A stretch of 64,000 bases of DNA from Thioclava nitratireducens (GTDB lineage Bacteria; Pseudomonadota; Alphaproteobacteria; Rhodobacterales; Rhodobacteraceae). Below the pieces are notes generated by a model. That model was not told the origin of the DNA. It searched no databases and worked only from the letters and a program-made list of their open reading frames with translations. Below are positions 47,766 to 56,851 of this stretch, in pieces. The position numbers were made by a program, and so were the translations under genes. The DNA lies in NCBI RefSeq assembly GCF_001940525.2, contig NZ_CP019437.1, positions 2,268,501-2,332,500 of the forward strand. Reading direction: 5' to 3'. The first letter of the stretch is position 1; each line of letters begins with the position of its first letter.

Positions 47766-48668
47766 ATGAGCGAATCCAGACCTGATATTTTGTGCATCGG
47801 TTCGGTCCTGTGGGACATCATCGGCCGCGCCTCGGTGCATATGCACGAGGGCTCCGACGTGCCGGGGCGGATCGAGCGGCTGCCCGGCGGCGTTGCGATG
47901 AACATCGCGATGACGCTCCATCGGTTCGGGCTGAAACCGGCCGTGCTGACCGCGCTCGGGCGCGACAGCCAGGGCAACGACCTGATCCGGACCGCCGAGG
48001 TGCTGGGCGTCGATTGCAGCTATCTCTACCGCTCCGACGACCTTCCGACCGACCGCTACATGGCGATCGAAGGGGCGAACGGACTGATCGCGGCCATCGC
48101 GGATGCGCATTCGCTGGAGGCGGCGGGCGAGAAGATCCTCGCACCGCTTTCCGACGGGCGGCTCGGCACGGAAAACGAGCCGTGGACCGGCGCCATCGCA
48201 CTCGACGGCAACCTGACCGAGGCTCTGCTCAGCCAGATCGCGCATTCGCCTCTGTTCGCCAAGGCCGACCTGCGCGTGGCGCCTGCCAGCCCCGGCAAGG
48301 CGGAAAGGTTGATGCCGCTTCTGAGGCATCCGGCGGCGACGCTTTACGTCAATCTCGAAGAGGCGGGCATCCTGTGCCAGGGCCGCTTCGACAGCGCCCA
48401 GCACGCCGCCGAAACGCTACTGGAGCGCGGGGCGCAGCGCGTGCTCGTGACGGATGGCGGCAAGGCGGCCGCCGACGGAAGTGCTGTCGCGGGCAACGTG
48501 ATCGCCTCGGCGCCGCCCCCCGTCCTCGTGACCCGCGTGACCGGCGCGGGCGATACTTTCATGGCCGCGCATCTCGTGGCCGAACAGCGCGGCGCGGGTC
48601 GTGAGGAGGCGCTGGAGCGCGCTCTGACCGCCGCCGCGCGCTACGTTTCCGGAGAACTGGCCACATGA
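47766..48668 (+). CDS. psuK: PfkB-family sugar kinase, probable pseudouridine kinase
   Basis: 300-residue ribokinase-fold enzyme expected to phosphorylate pseudouridine to its 5'-phosphate. Seen: the N-terminal IGSVLWDIIGR, the two-glycine motif PGGVAMNIAMTL and the C-terminal catalytic TRVTGAGDTFMAAHL (anion hole and Asp base). The specific name rests on the following gene, psuG, whose start overlaps the psuK stop by ATGA. The ATG at 47766 is the first with family-like sequence. Confidence 0.88.
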   Translation: MSESRPDILCIGSVLWDIIGRASVHMHEGSDVPGRIERLPGGVAMNIAMTLHRFGLKPAVLTALGRDSQGNDLIRTAEVLGVDCSYLYRSDDLPTDRYMAIEGANGLIAAIADAHSLEAAGEKILAPLSDGRLGTENEPWTGAIALDGNLTEALLSQIAHSPLFAKADLRVAPASPGKAERLMPLLRHPAATLYVNLEEAGILCQGRFDSAQHAAETLLERGAQRVLVTDGGKAAADGSAVAGNVIASAPPPVLVTRVTGAGDTFMAAHLVAEQRGAGREEALERALTAAARYVSGELAT

Positions 48669-49585
48669 CCGCCCCCCTCACCTTCGCCGCCGAAGTCGCT
48701 GATGCGAAAGCACTAAACCGTCCCATCGTCGCGCTCGAGTCGACGATCATTACCCACGGGATGCCCTATCCGCAGAATCTTGAAACCGCGCAGGCGGTCG
48801 AGGCCGAGATCCGCAAGGCGGGCGCGGTACCGGCTACGATCGCGGTGATGGGCGGCAAGATCCATATCGGGCTGGAGCCGGAGGAACTGGAGCAGCTCGC
48901 GCAGACCAAGGACGCGATGAAGGTGAGCCGCGCCGATCTGGCGGTGTGCCTCGCGAAGGGCGCGACCGGTGCCACCACCGTCGCCGCCACCATGATCTGC
49001 GCGAACCTCGCGGGCATCGACGTCTTTGCCACCGGCGGGATCGGCGGCGTCCATCGCGGTGCCGAAGACAGCTTCGACATCTCCGCGGACCTTCTGGAAC
49101 TGGCACAGACTCCGGTCAGCGTGGTCGCGGCCGGTGCGAAGGCGATCCTCGATCTGCCGAAGACGCTCGAAGTGCTGGAGACCCACGGCGTGCCGGTCAT
49201 CGCCTACGGGCAAGACGCCTTCCCCGCTTTCTGGTCGCGCAATTCCGGCCTTCCCGCGCCGCTGCGCGCCGATAGCGCCGCCGAGATCGCCAAGTCGCAA
49301 CTCGCGCGCGCGTCGCTCGGTCTGCCAGGCGGCCAGCTGATCGCGAACCCGATCCCCGAAGAAGCCGAAATTGCCCGCGAAGAGATCGTGCCGGTGATCG
49401 AACAGGCGCTGAGCGAGGCCGAGGCGCAGGGCATCGCGGCGAAGGCCGTCACGCCTTTCCTGCTGTCGCGCATCTTCGAACTGACCGAAGGCCGCTCGCT
49501 CGAGGCCAATATCGCCCTCGTTCTGAACAATGCCCGTCTGGCTGCCGCAATCGCGGGCGAAATCATCACAGCTCGCGGCGCCTGA
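48665..49585 (+). CDS. psuG: Pseudouridine-5'-phosphate glycosidase
   Basis: Cleaves pseudouridine 5'-phosphate to uracil and ribose-5-phosphate. 306 residues, the usual length. Seen: ALESTIITHGMPYPQN at about 20-35, AVMGGKIHIGL, the region ADLAVCLAKGATGATTVAATM with the Schiff-base lysine, and FATGGIGGVHRGAE. It overlaps psuK by 4 bases, giving a two-gene salvage operon for modified RNA nucleosides. Confidence 0.94.
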   Translation: MTAPLTFAAEVADAKALNRPIVALESTIITHGMPYPQNLETAQAVEAEIRKAGAVPATIAVMGGKIHIGLEPEELEQLAQTKDAMKVSRADLAVCLAKGATGATTVAATMICANLAGIDVFATGGIGGVHRGAEDSFDISADLLELAQTPVSVVAAGAKAILDLPKTLEVLETHGVPVIAYGQDAFPAFWSRNSGLPAPLRADSAAEIAKSQLARASLGLPGGQLIANPIPEEAEIAREEIVPVIEQALSEAEAQGIAAKAVTPFLLSRIFELTEGRSLEANIALVLNNARLAAAIAGEIITARGA

Positions 49586-49596
49586 TACGCGGACCA

Positions 49597-49645
49597 TTGC
49601 TCATCGTGGCGGCGCTGCCTAGATAGCAGGCAACGCATCGCCACG
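49597..49645 (+). promoter_or_regulatory. Promoter overlapped by a large palindrome, upstream of DUF502 gene
   Basis: A sigma70-like promoter TTGCTC (49597-49602), 17 bp, TAGATA (49620-49625) coincides with a nested inverted repeat: CGTGGCG/CGCCACG (49605-49611, 49639-49645), GCG/CGC, and TGCCT/AGGCA (49616-49620, 49628-49632). It ends 17 bp before the start codon. It could be an operator or a leader hairpin. Confidence 0.55.
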
Positions 49646-49662
49646 AGAGGGCGCATCCTGAC

Positions 49663-50364
49663 ATGACCAAAGACGATTCCCATCCGCGCCGCCGCTCGCG
49701 TTTCGGCGCACTGCGCGCCTCCTTCTTTACCGGGTTGATCGTCGTCGCGCCGATCGGCCTGACGATCTGGCTGATGTGGACGATGGCCGGTTGGGTCGAC
49801 GGCTGGGTGCTGCCGCTGGTGCCGCCCGAGCTGCGCCCCGAACGCTATATCGGCATCAATGTACGCGGGCTCGGCGTCATCATCTTCCTGGTATTCACGG
49901 TCATCGTCGGCTGGCTCGCGAAGGGCTTTTTCGGCCGCACGATGATCCGCTTCGGCGAAAGCATCGTCGACCGGCTGCCCTTCGTGCGCACGGTCTATAA
50001 CGGTCTCAAGCAGATCGCGGAAACGGTGCTAAGCCAGTCCGAGGGCAAGTTCGACCGCGCCTGCATCATCGAGTATCCGAGCGAGGGCCTGAAGGCGATC
50101 GCCTTCGTGTCGTCGACCGCGAAGGGCGAGATCGCGGCACAGGCCGAGGACGGCGACCCGCTGATCTCGGTGTTCCTGCCGACGACGCCGAACCCGACCT
50201 CGGGCTTCCTGCTCTTCGTGCCGGAATCGAAGGTCACCTATCTCCAGATGTCGGTCGAGGATGCGGCGAAGCTGATCATCTCGGCAGGTCTTGTCTATCC
50301 GCAGCCCAAACCGGTGAAGGAGCCGCGCAAGTCGAAGGCGAAGATTCAGTCGAACAACGCCTGA
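49663..50364 (+). CDS. DUF502-family inner-membrane protein
   Basis: 233-residue protein with two membrane helices (about 18-42, FFTGLIVVAPIGLTIWLMWTM, and 66-86) and a soluble C-terminal domain containing VYNGLKQIAETVLS and TPNPTSGFLLFVP, typical of DUF502. Function is unknown; the family occurs widely in bacteria and plants. The start ATG follows GAGGGCGCATCCTGAC. Its last 19 bases overlap the end of the convergent patatin gene. Confidence 0.87.
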   Translation: MTKDDSHPRRRSRFGALRASFFTGLIVVAPIGLTIWLMWTMAGWVDGWVLPLVPPELRPERYIGINVRGLGVIIFLVFTVIVGWLAKGFFGRTMIRFGESIVDRLPFVRTVYNGLKQIAETVLSQSEGKFDRACIIEYPSEGLKAIAFVSSTAKGEIAAQAEDGDPLISVFLPTTPNPTSGFLLFVPESKVTYLQMSVEDAAKLIISAGLVYPQPKPVKEPRKSKAKIQSNNA

Positions 50365-51383
50365 AGGTCGGTCGACGCCTCTTTGCCGATCTTGTCGGCG
50401 TGAGCTTCGAGCCAGCGATCCGCCGCCGCCCGGCCTGCCAGTTTCAGCTTTGCCAGCATCCCCCATTCGGGAAGGATTTTGGACTTCGCACCCAGCTCGG
50501 TCATGACGTCGTCATCGGCGATCATGTGGATCAGCACATCCTTCATCGACCCCTCCGGCAGCCGGTCTTCGCGGATCAGCCGATGTACGAAATTGATCGC
50601 GCGCAATTCCCGCAGCAGCGAGGTGTTGAAGCTGATCTCGTTGATCCGTTCGTCGATCTGCGCGGGCGTCCGGGGGATTTCGTCGCGCCAGAGGGGGTTG
50701 ATCGAAATCACCACGACGTCGCGCGGATAGGCGGGTTCGAACAGCGGGAAAAGCGGCGGATTTCCGGTATAGCCGCCATCCCAATATGCCTCTGTGCGGC
50801 CCGTCTTCGGGTCGTCGATTTCGACCGCCTGGAAAATCTCGGGCAGGCAGGCCGAGGCGAGGATGGCATCCGCTGTAATTTCTTCGCCGGTGAAGACACG
50901 GACCTTGCCGGTGCGCACATTGGTCGCCGAGACATGCAGCCGTGGCCCCTCTTCCGCGCAGACATCGCGATATCGGAACCGTTCGACCACCGAGCTCAGC
51001 GGATTGACGTAGAACGGCCCTGCATCATAGGGCGAAAAGACGCGCGACATGCCGTCGATGAAGGCCGCAGGGGTGAAAGCGTCGAACCAGCGTTTCAGCG
51101 CCTCGGATCCGGGCACTTGCGCGGGCATCAACCGCTCGAGCCGCAGATCGACGCTTTCGGCCACCTGGCTCCAGAGCTCGTCGAGCGACTCGCGCGCGCC
51201 CTGACGGCCAGCTCGCGCATAGCCCGCCTTGAACGCAGCCCCGTTCAGCGCCCCGGCAGAGGTGCCGGAGATCGCCGCGTAGTCCAGCCACTCTTCATCC
51301 AGAAATCGGTCGAGAACGCCCCAGGTGAACGCGCCATGTGCGCCCCCGCCCTGCAATGCGAGATTGATGCTCTTGCGGTTCAT
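50346..51383 (-). CDS. Patatin-like phospholipase
   Basis: 345-residue serine hydrolase with a Ser-Asp dyad, probably acting on membrane phospholipids. The oxyanion-hole motif GGGAHG is at 12-17, the nucleophile Ser42 sits in GTSAG (40-44), and the catalytic Asp is in the YWDGGYTGN block near residue 205. No signal peptide. The final 19 bases overlap the DUF502 gene on the other strand, and the divergent neighbour sufS ends 87 bp beyond its start. Confidence 0.9.
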   Translation of the reverse strand: MNRKSINLALQGGGAHGAFTWGVLDRFLDEEWLDYAAISGTSAGALNGAAFKAGYARAGRQGARESLDELWSQVAESVDLRLERLMPAQVPGSEALKRWFDAFTPAAFIDGMSRVFSPYDAGPFYVNPLSSVVERFRYRDVCAEEGPRLHVSATNVRTGKVRVFTGEEITADAILASACLPEIFQAVEIDDPKTGRTEAYWDGGYTGNPPLFPLFEPAYPRDVVVISINPLWRDEIPRTPAQIDERINEISFNTSLLRELRAINFVHRLIREDRLPEGSMKDVLIHMIADDDVMTELGAKSKILPEWGMLAKLKLAGRAAADRWLEAHADKIGKEASTDLQALFD

Positions 51384-51469
51384 CGGCTCGGCCCTTTCGC
51401 TGCCCGCCTCCCTGCCGCAGAGTTATGCTGCGTCGCAGCAAAAGCAAGTCTCTCGCCCGGGCGGTCGCC

Positions 51470-52689
51470 TCAGCCTAGCAGATCGTGGCAGAGTTCCAGC
51501 GCGGAAATCAGCGCGTCGGCCTCTTCGCGGGTGTTATACATCCCGAAAGACGCGCGCGCCGTGGCGGAAACGCCCAGCCATTCCATCAGCGGCCCGGTGC
51601 AATGTTGCCCCGCGCGCACCGCGACGCCCCGCTTGTCGAGGATGGTCGAGATGTCATGCGGATGCGCCGGCCCGTTCAGCGTGAGCGAGAAGATCGCGCC
51701 CTTGTCGGGCGCGGTGCCCTGCTGGTTGAGCCAGTTCAGCCCGCTCAGTTTCTCGGCCGTATAGTCGCGCAGGTCGCGCTCATGCTCGGCGATGTTCTCC
51801 ATCCCGATCCCCATCAGGTAATCGAGGGCGACGCCCATGCCGATCTGCTGCACGATGCCGGGCGTGCCAGCCTCGAATTTCATCGGCGGCGTATTGTAGA
51901 TCACCGTATCGCGGGTAACGGTGTCGATCATGTCGCCGCCGCCAAGGAATGGGCGCATCTCGAGCATCCGGTCGCGGTGAATGAAGAGCGCCCCGGAACC
52001 GCTTGGTCCGTATAGCTTATGTCCGGTGATGACGTAGAAATCGCAGCCCAGATCGTCGATGTCGACGGGGCCATGCACTGCCGCCTGCGAGCCATCGACC
52101 AACGTGGCGATCCCGCGGGCGCGCGCTGCCTGCGCGATCGGTTTCACATCGACCCGGGTGCCCAGCACGTTCGACATATGGGTGATCGCGATCAGCTTTG
52201 TACGCGGCGTGATCGCCTCCAGCACCTTTTCGGGCGGCAGCGAGCCATCGGCCTCGGGCTCCACCCAGACCAGCTTCACGCCCTGCCGCTCGCGCAGGAA
52301 ATGCCACGGCACGATATTGGCGTGGTGCTCCATCACCGACAGGATGATCTCGTCGCCCGGCTCGAGGTTCGGCGCCCCCCAGGCGTAGCTCACTAGGTTG
52401 ATCCCCTCGGTCGAGCCGGTGGTGAACACGATCTGCTCTTCATCTGCGACATGCAGGAAGCGCGCGACGATCCCGCGCACGCTCTCGTATTTCTCGGTCG
52501 CGATATTGGACAGCGTATGCAGCCCGCGATGCACGTTGGAATAGTCGTGCTCGTACATCTGCGTCATCGCGTCGATCACGACGCGCGGCTTCTGCGCCGA
52601 GGCCCCGTTATCGAGGTAAACCAACGGCTTGCCGTTCACTTCTCGCGTCAGGATCGGGAAATCCGCGCGGATTTTTCGATATCATACAT
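51470..52689 (-). CDS. sufS: Cysteine desulfurase SufS, with an apparent frameshift at codon 7
   Basis: PLP enzyme that takes sulfur from cysteine for Fe-S assembly, about 406 residues. On the minus strand the ATG at 52689 begins MYDIEK and then goes out of frame; the expected IRADFPILTREVNGKPLVYLD is regained if the AAAAA run (plus-strand TTTTT at 52672-52676) has one more base. From NGKPLVYLDNGASAQ onward the frame is intact: HHANIVPW, the PLP lysine in TGHKLYGPSG, and the active cysteine in RAGQHCTGP. A sequencing error is likely. Last gene of the suf operon. Confidence 0.92.
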
Positions 52690-52697
52690 GGAGCACC

Positions 52698-53291
52698 TCA
52701 GAGTGACGCGGGGTCTGCGGGCATTTGCACGAGGCCGGTCGAGACCAGCACGATCCCCGCGATCATCGCCGAGCCCAGAAAGGTCAAGATAACCCCGAAG
52801 CCGGTTGCCAAGGGGTTTTCGAACCCGTGCAGAACCATCGTGAACTGCACCAGCAAGTAGAACATCAGCGCCACCAGCAGCACCGACATCAGAGTGGCCG
52901 AGATCGGGAAGAACACCATAAGCACGACCTGGATCATCTGACCGATCATCAGAACGAACTCAATCCAGGTCAGAAGCAGCAGCGCATCCGAGAATTTCCC
53001 ATTCCCGCCAAAGCGTTGGCCGACGAAAGACATTGCGAAGGCGCCATAGACCAGAAGGGCTGCCTGCAGCCCCACGACGGTCAGCGGCGGCGTCACCGTG
53101 CCGATATCGACCTTGGTGATGAACGAGAACACCAGCTGCGCGAGCGTGCCGAGGATCGCCGTCATCACGACAACCAGCACCATCGCCATGAACCGCGCAT
53201 TGCCGCTCAGATTCAGCCCGATCAAATCGCGCGCAACCGATTTGGGATCGGTGAAGCTGCGGATAAGCCATTCTTTAAGGTCGGGCTGCAT
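52698..53291 (-). CDS. YIP1-family membrane protein
   Basis: 197 residues with five hydrophobic segments from about residue 28 onward and a short N-terminal cytoplasmic part (MQPDLKEWLIRSFTDPKSVARDLIGL), a pattern of YIP1-type proteins. The ATG at 53291 overlaps the stop of the next upstream gene (ATGA). It sits between sufD and sufS in the suf operon; no role in cluster assembly is known for it. Confidence 0.75.
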   Translation of the reverse strand: MQPDLKEWLIRSFTDPKSVARDLIGLNLSGNARFMAMVLVVVMTAILGTLAQLVFSFITKVDIGTVTPPLTVVGLQAALLVYGAFAMSFVGQRFGGNGKFSDALLLLTWIEFVLMIGQMIQVVLMVFFPISATLMSVLLVALMFYLLVQFTMVLHGFENPLATGFGVILTFLGSAMIAGIVLVSTGLVQMPADPASL

Positions 53292-53782
53292 CAGTTTGTT
53301 TTTCCTTCGAATTCCACCACCCGCAACGCTGCGCCCCATAGCAGGACGAAGGCTACGGTCACAAGCGCGGAGACGAGCGAAAGTTCCGCGCCGCGTCCGA
53401 TGAACCCCGCGACCAGCCCTTGCAACAGCATCAGCGGCGAGACCACCAGAAGCGACCAGAACAGTGCGACGCGCGCACCATACCAGCTTCCCTGCCCGCC
53501 AAGGAGGCGCAGCACAAGGTGGCTCAATGCCGCAATCGCGTAGAAAACGGGCACGGTGGCCAGCAGCGCCAGCACCGTGCCCATCATCAGCCCGACCATC
53601 GGCTGGTCGGGCATCTCATGGGCGATCCGCGACAACCGCGGCCATTGCGCGATGAAGATCACGGTCAGCGCCGCAAGCAGGAAGACCAGCGCGCGCGGCT
53701 CGGAAGCCGGGCGTGCGAGATGCTCGCGCATCACCACGCGCGGACGCCGGTAGCTGCGCCGGATATCGTCGGTCGCGGACAT
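53291..53782 (-). CDS. Hypothetical membrane protein in the suf operon
   Basis: 163 residues with four hydrophobic segments after a basic N terminus (RRSYRRPRVVMREHLARPA). Composition and position suggest a paralogue or partner of the following YIP1-type protein, with which it overlaps by ATGA. It begins 9 bp after the sufD stop. Function unknown. Confidence 0.72.
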   Translation of the reverse strand: MSATDDIRRSYRRPRVVMREHLARPASEPRALVFLLAALTVIFIAQWPRLSRIAHEMPDQPMVGLMMGTVLALLATVPVFYAIAALSHLVLRLLGGQGSWYGARVALFWSLLVVSPLMLLQGLVAGFIGRGAELSLVSALVTVAFVLLWGAALRVVEFEGKTN

Positions 53783-53791
53783 CGCGGCGCC

Positions 53792-55069
53792 TCAGCCGCG
53801 ATGGCGCGAAAGCCACCCTTCCAACCGGGTGAGGATCGCATCGCGGAACCGCTCTTCCTCAATCTCTTCAATGGCATCGGCCACGAAGCTCAGAACCAGA
53901 AGCGCGGTGGCTTCCTCTTCCGGCACGCCGCGCGAGCGCAGGTAGAAAAGCGCCGTCTCGTCGATCGCGCCGGTGGTCGAGCCGTGCGAACACTGCACGT
54001 CATCGGCGTAGATTTCGAGTTCCGGCTTGGCGAGGAACTGGCTGTTCTCGTCGAGCAGCAGCGACTGGCTGATCTGGTAGCCATCGGTCTTCTGCGCGCC
54101 CGGCTTCACGAGGATCTTGCCCTGGAAGATGCCCTCGGCGCCGTTCTTCAGCACTTTCTTGAAGACCTGACGGCTCTCGCCGCGCTCGGCCCCGTGGGTG
54201 ATGAAGACGGTGTCGTCGTGGTGGAACTTGCCGGTCTTGCCATCGCCAAGAGCCGCGCCCGCGACATGGGCGTTCGCGTCGTCGCCCACGATGTCGATCA
54301 CGCATTCATTGCGCGTCAGCACCCCGTTCGAGGTCAGCGTGAAGCTCTTGAACAGGCCCTCTTCCGCGACGCGGGTGAAGATCGAGGTGATCGCACGACG
54401 CTCGTGGTCGCGGCCCTGCACGCGGATGTGGTGGAATTTCGCGTGTTTCGCGACCTCCACTTCCATCAGCTGGTTGAAGCGCGCCCCGGCCGGGCCGTTC
54501 TCCAGAACCGTGATCTCCGCGCCCTCTTCCAGCTTCACGAGGTGATGAAGGATCGGGTCGGAACTCTGTGACTCATGGGTATAAATCAGGCTCACGGGTT
54601 TCTCGGCGGCCCCGGTCACGCGGATCAGAACGCCATCGGTCGCCGACGCGGTGTTCAGCGCCGCGAAGGGGCGTTTCACCGGATCCTGACCGTTGGCTTC
54701 CAGCGTGCCGTAAAGGCTGCTGGCCCAGTTCACGTCGGGCGCATCGGCCAGACGCAGGATTTCGACACCGGACATCGCCAGATCGTCTGAGGCCTCGGCA
54801 TCGAAAACACCGTCGCGGAATACGATCTTCAGCCGATCGATTTCCCCGAAAATTTCGGGCTCGTCATCCGCGAAGGGCGCGGCGCGCACCGGATCGGGCG
54901 CGATGAAATCGGTCGGGTTGGTCCAGCGCCAGTATTCGTCGCGACGGCCCGGCAGGCCCATCGCGTTCAGACGGTCCAGCGCTGCGCGGCGTTGCGGCCC
55001 AAAGCCCTCGGGCAGAGAAACGCGCGCCAGCCGCGTCTCGGCGGGGGTCATTTTCTCGACTGCCGACAT
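53792..55069 (-). CDS. sufD: Fe-S cluster assembly protein SufD
   Basis: 425-residue component of the SufBCD scaffold in the cytoplasm. The beta-helix core and the C-terminal SufB/SufD signature are seen: VQCSHGSTTGAIDETALFYLRSRGVPEEEATALLVLSFVADAIEEI. The ATG at 55069 overlaps the sufC stop (TAATG); the frame remains open upstream but there it only shadows sufC. SufD contributes a conserved His (CSHGS) at the SufB interface. Confidence 0.95.
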   Translation of the reverse strand: MSAVEKMTPAETRLARVSLPEGFGPQRRAALDRLNAMGLPGRRDEYWRWTNPTDFIAPDPVRAAPFADDEPEIFGEIDRLKIVFRDGVFDAEASDDLAMSGVEILRLADAPDVNWASSLYGTLEANGQDPVKRPFAALNTASATDGVLIRVTGAAEKPVSLIYTHESQSSDPILHHLVKLEEGAEITVLENGPAGARFNQLMEVEVAKHAKFHHIRVQGRDHERRAITSIFTRVAEEGLFKSFTLTSNGVLTRNECVIDIVGDDANAHVAGAALGDGKTGKFHHDDTVFITHGAERGESRQVFKKVLKNGAEGIFQGKILVKPGAQKTDGYQISQSLLLDENSQFLAKPELEIYADDVQCSHGSTTGAIDETALFYLRSRGVPEEEATALLVLSFVADAIEEIEEERFRDAILTRLEGWLSRHRG

Positions 55070-55842
55070 TACGCCATCACCTCCGAGATCCCGTGTTTCG
55101 CGAGCAGGTCGGCGTAGCCGTTCTTTTCGACCTCGAGAGCCAGTTCCGGCCCGCCGGTCTCGATGATGCGGCCATCCGCCATGATGTGGACGACATCGGG
55201 TTTGATATGGTCGAGCAGGCGCTGGTAGTGGGTGATGACGAGGAAGGAACGGCCCTCGTCGCGCAGCGCGTTCACGCCTTCGGCCACCAGACGCATCGCG
55301 TCGACGTCGAGGCCGGAGTCGGTCTCGTCGAGGATGCACATCTTCGGCTCGAGGATCGCCATCTGAAGGATTTCGTTGCGCTTCTTCTCACCGCCCGAGA
55401 AGCCGACATTGACCGGGCGCTTCAGCATATCGGCGTCGATCTTGAGCGATTTCGCCTTACCGCGCACCAGTTTCAGGAAGTCGCCAGCGGAGATTTCCTC
55501 CTCGCCGCGGGCCTTGCGCTGTGCGTTGAGCGCGGTACGCAGGAAGGTCATGTTGCCGACGCCGGGAATTTCCACCGGATATTGGAACGCGAGGAACAGG
55601 CCTGCCGCCGCGCGCTCTTCGGGCTCGGAATCGAGCAGGTCGGTGTCGTTGAGATGCGCCTCGCCTTCGGTGACCTCGTAGCCATCGCGGCCCGAGAGCA
55701 CGTAGGACAGCGTGGATTTACCGGACCCGTTCGGACCCATGATCGCATGGACCTTGCCGGACTCGACGCTCAGGTTGACGCCCTTGAGGATCTGCTTGTC
55801 CTCTTCTTCCAGTTTGACGTGCAGGTTCTTGATATCAAGCAT
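55069..55842 (-). CDS. sufC: Fe-S cluster assembly ATPase SufC
   Basis: 257-residue ABC-type ATPase that drives conformational change of SufBD. Walker A GPNGSGKST, Q-loop region AFQYPVEIPG (a SufC marker), signature FSGGEKKRNEILQMA, Walker B CILDETDSGLD and switch VITHYQRLL. It overlaps sufD by one base and lies 9 bp after a YbjQ-family gene. Confidence 0.97.
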   Translation of the reverse strand: MLDIKNLHVKLEEEDKQILKGVNLSVESGKVHAIMGPNGSGKSTLSYVLSGRDGYEVTEGEAHLNDTDLLDSEPEERAAAGLFLAFQYPVEIPGVGNMTFLRTALNAQRKARGEEEISAGDFLKLVRGKAKSLKIDADMLKRPVNVGFSGGEKKRNEILQMAILEPKMCILDETDSGLDVDAMRLVAEGVNALRDEGRSFLVITHYQRLLDHIKPDVVHIMADGRIIETGGPELALEVEKNGYADLLAKHGISEVMA

Positions 55843-55851
55843 GGTTCTTCC

Positions 55852-56166
55852 TCAGGATACGGTTACAGCGGTGCCGGAGGCCGACACCATAAGCATGGAT
55901 TGGCCGACGACCTCGTAGTCGAGATCGACGCCGACAACGGCATTCGCGCCCAGCTCGCGGGCGCGGTCTTCAAGCTCGCCAAGCGCCGTGGCGCGCGCGT
56001 CTTGCAATTTGGATTCGTAAGCGCCGGAGCGGCCTCCGATGATGTCGGTGACCTGCGCGAAGATATCGCGGACGACATTGGCGCCCATGATGGCCTCGCC
56101 CACGACGATGCCATGATAGGTCGCGATCGGGCGACCCTCGATGGTGGGTGTGGTGGTGACGATCAT
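55852..56166 (-). CDS. YbjQ-family (UPF0145) protein
   Basis: 104-residue protein of the YbjQ/DUF74 family, which forms pentameric rings and is sometimes described as heavy-metal binding. Recognised by [37 protein letters not shown] and [13 protein letters not shown]. It has no cysteine. It is placed inside the suf operon between a membrane protein gene and sufC. A role in metal or cluster handling is conceivable but not shown. Confidence 0.9.
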   Translation of the reverse strand: MIVTTTPTIEGRPIATYHGIVVGEAIMGANVVRDIFAQVTDIIGGRSGAYESKLQDARATALGELEDRARELGANAVVGVDLDYEVVGQSMLMVSASGTAVTVS

Positions 56167-56218
56167 GCGCGCTCTCCCCCTTGGCGACCCTTACGGGCCG
56201 CGGCGGGCGCGCATAGGG

Positions 56219-56752
56219 TCAGAAGCGGATGGTTGTCTCGGCGTAGCGCAGTGTGCGCGGCTCGAATTGCGCGGTCTGCTGCTCCACCCAGTCGGGCGTG
56301 AAGGCGAGCGCCGCCATATCCGGTTCCCAGAACGCGATATTGTGCAGCCCCACGAAGGCCAGCGCGACGCCCAGCAGCTGCACCGCCATCAGTTTCACCG
56401 AGGCGAGCCGCAGCACCATGCCCAGCCCGAAGGCCGTCAGCACTGCCGCGACCACGAGGACCAGATCCGGATTGGAGCCGACCTTCTCGGCGAGTTCCGG
56501 CGTCAGAAAGCGCATCTTGAGCGCCGTCACGATCATCATCCCGATCGCGCCGACCATCAGCGCGGGCAGGACCTTGAACACGGCCAGCCGCGAGTGACGC
56601 GGCTTGGCGATGACCCGACGCAGCATCGCGGAATCGTTGGTCACCCAGGCTTCCTGATCGCCGATATGCAGCTGAATCCGGCCCTTCGCCGATTTCCGCG
56701 TTTTCTCGATCCGCGCGAGGCGATCGTTGAAGCTGGCGCTCGATATCGTCAT
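56219..56752 (-). CDS. Hypothetical membrane protein in the suf operon
   Basis: 177 residues. A soluble, charged N-terminal part (about 1-58, FNDRLARIEKTRKSAKGRIQLHIGD) precedes three hydrophobic segments at about 60-80, 94-115 and 118-137, with a C-terminal soluble tail (PDWVEQQTAQFEPRTLRYAET). The ATG at 56752 is used; a GTG at 56761 is also in frame. It lies between sufB and ybjQ, 99 bp after the sufB stop. Family not recognised. Confidence 0.75.
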   Translation of the reverse strand: MTISSASFNDRLARIEKTRKSAKGRIQLHIGDQEAWVTNDSAMLRRVIAKPRHSRLAVFKVLPALMVGAIGMMIVTALKMRFLTPELAEKVGSNPDLVLVVAAVLTAFGLGMVLRLASVKLMAVQLLGVALAFVGLHNIAFWEPDMAALAFTPDWVEQQTAQFEPRTLRYAETTIRF

Positions 56753-56851
56753 GGTCCTCACCTATCCATTTGGACAGGTTAAGACATGCATAAGGATTAT
56801 GCCCGAAATGGGGCAGATCCTCGGCAATTTCGATATTTGCGCGCGTGAAGA

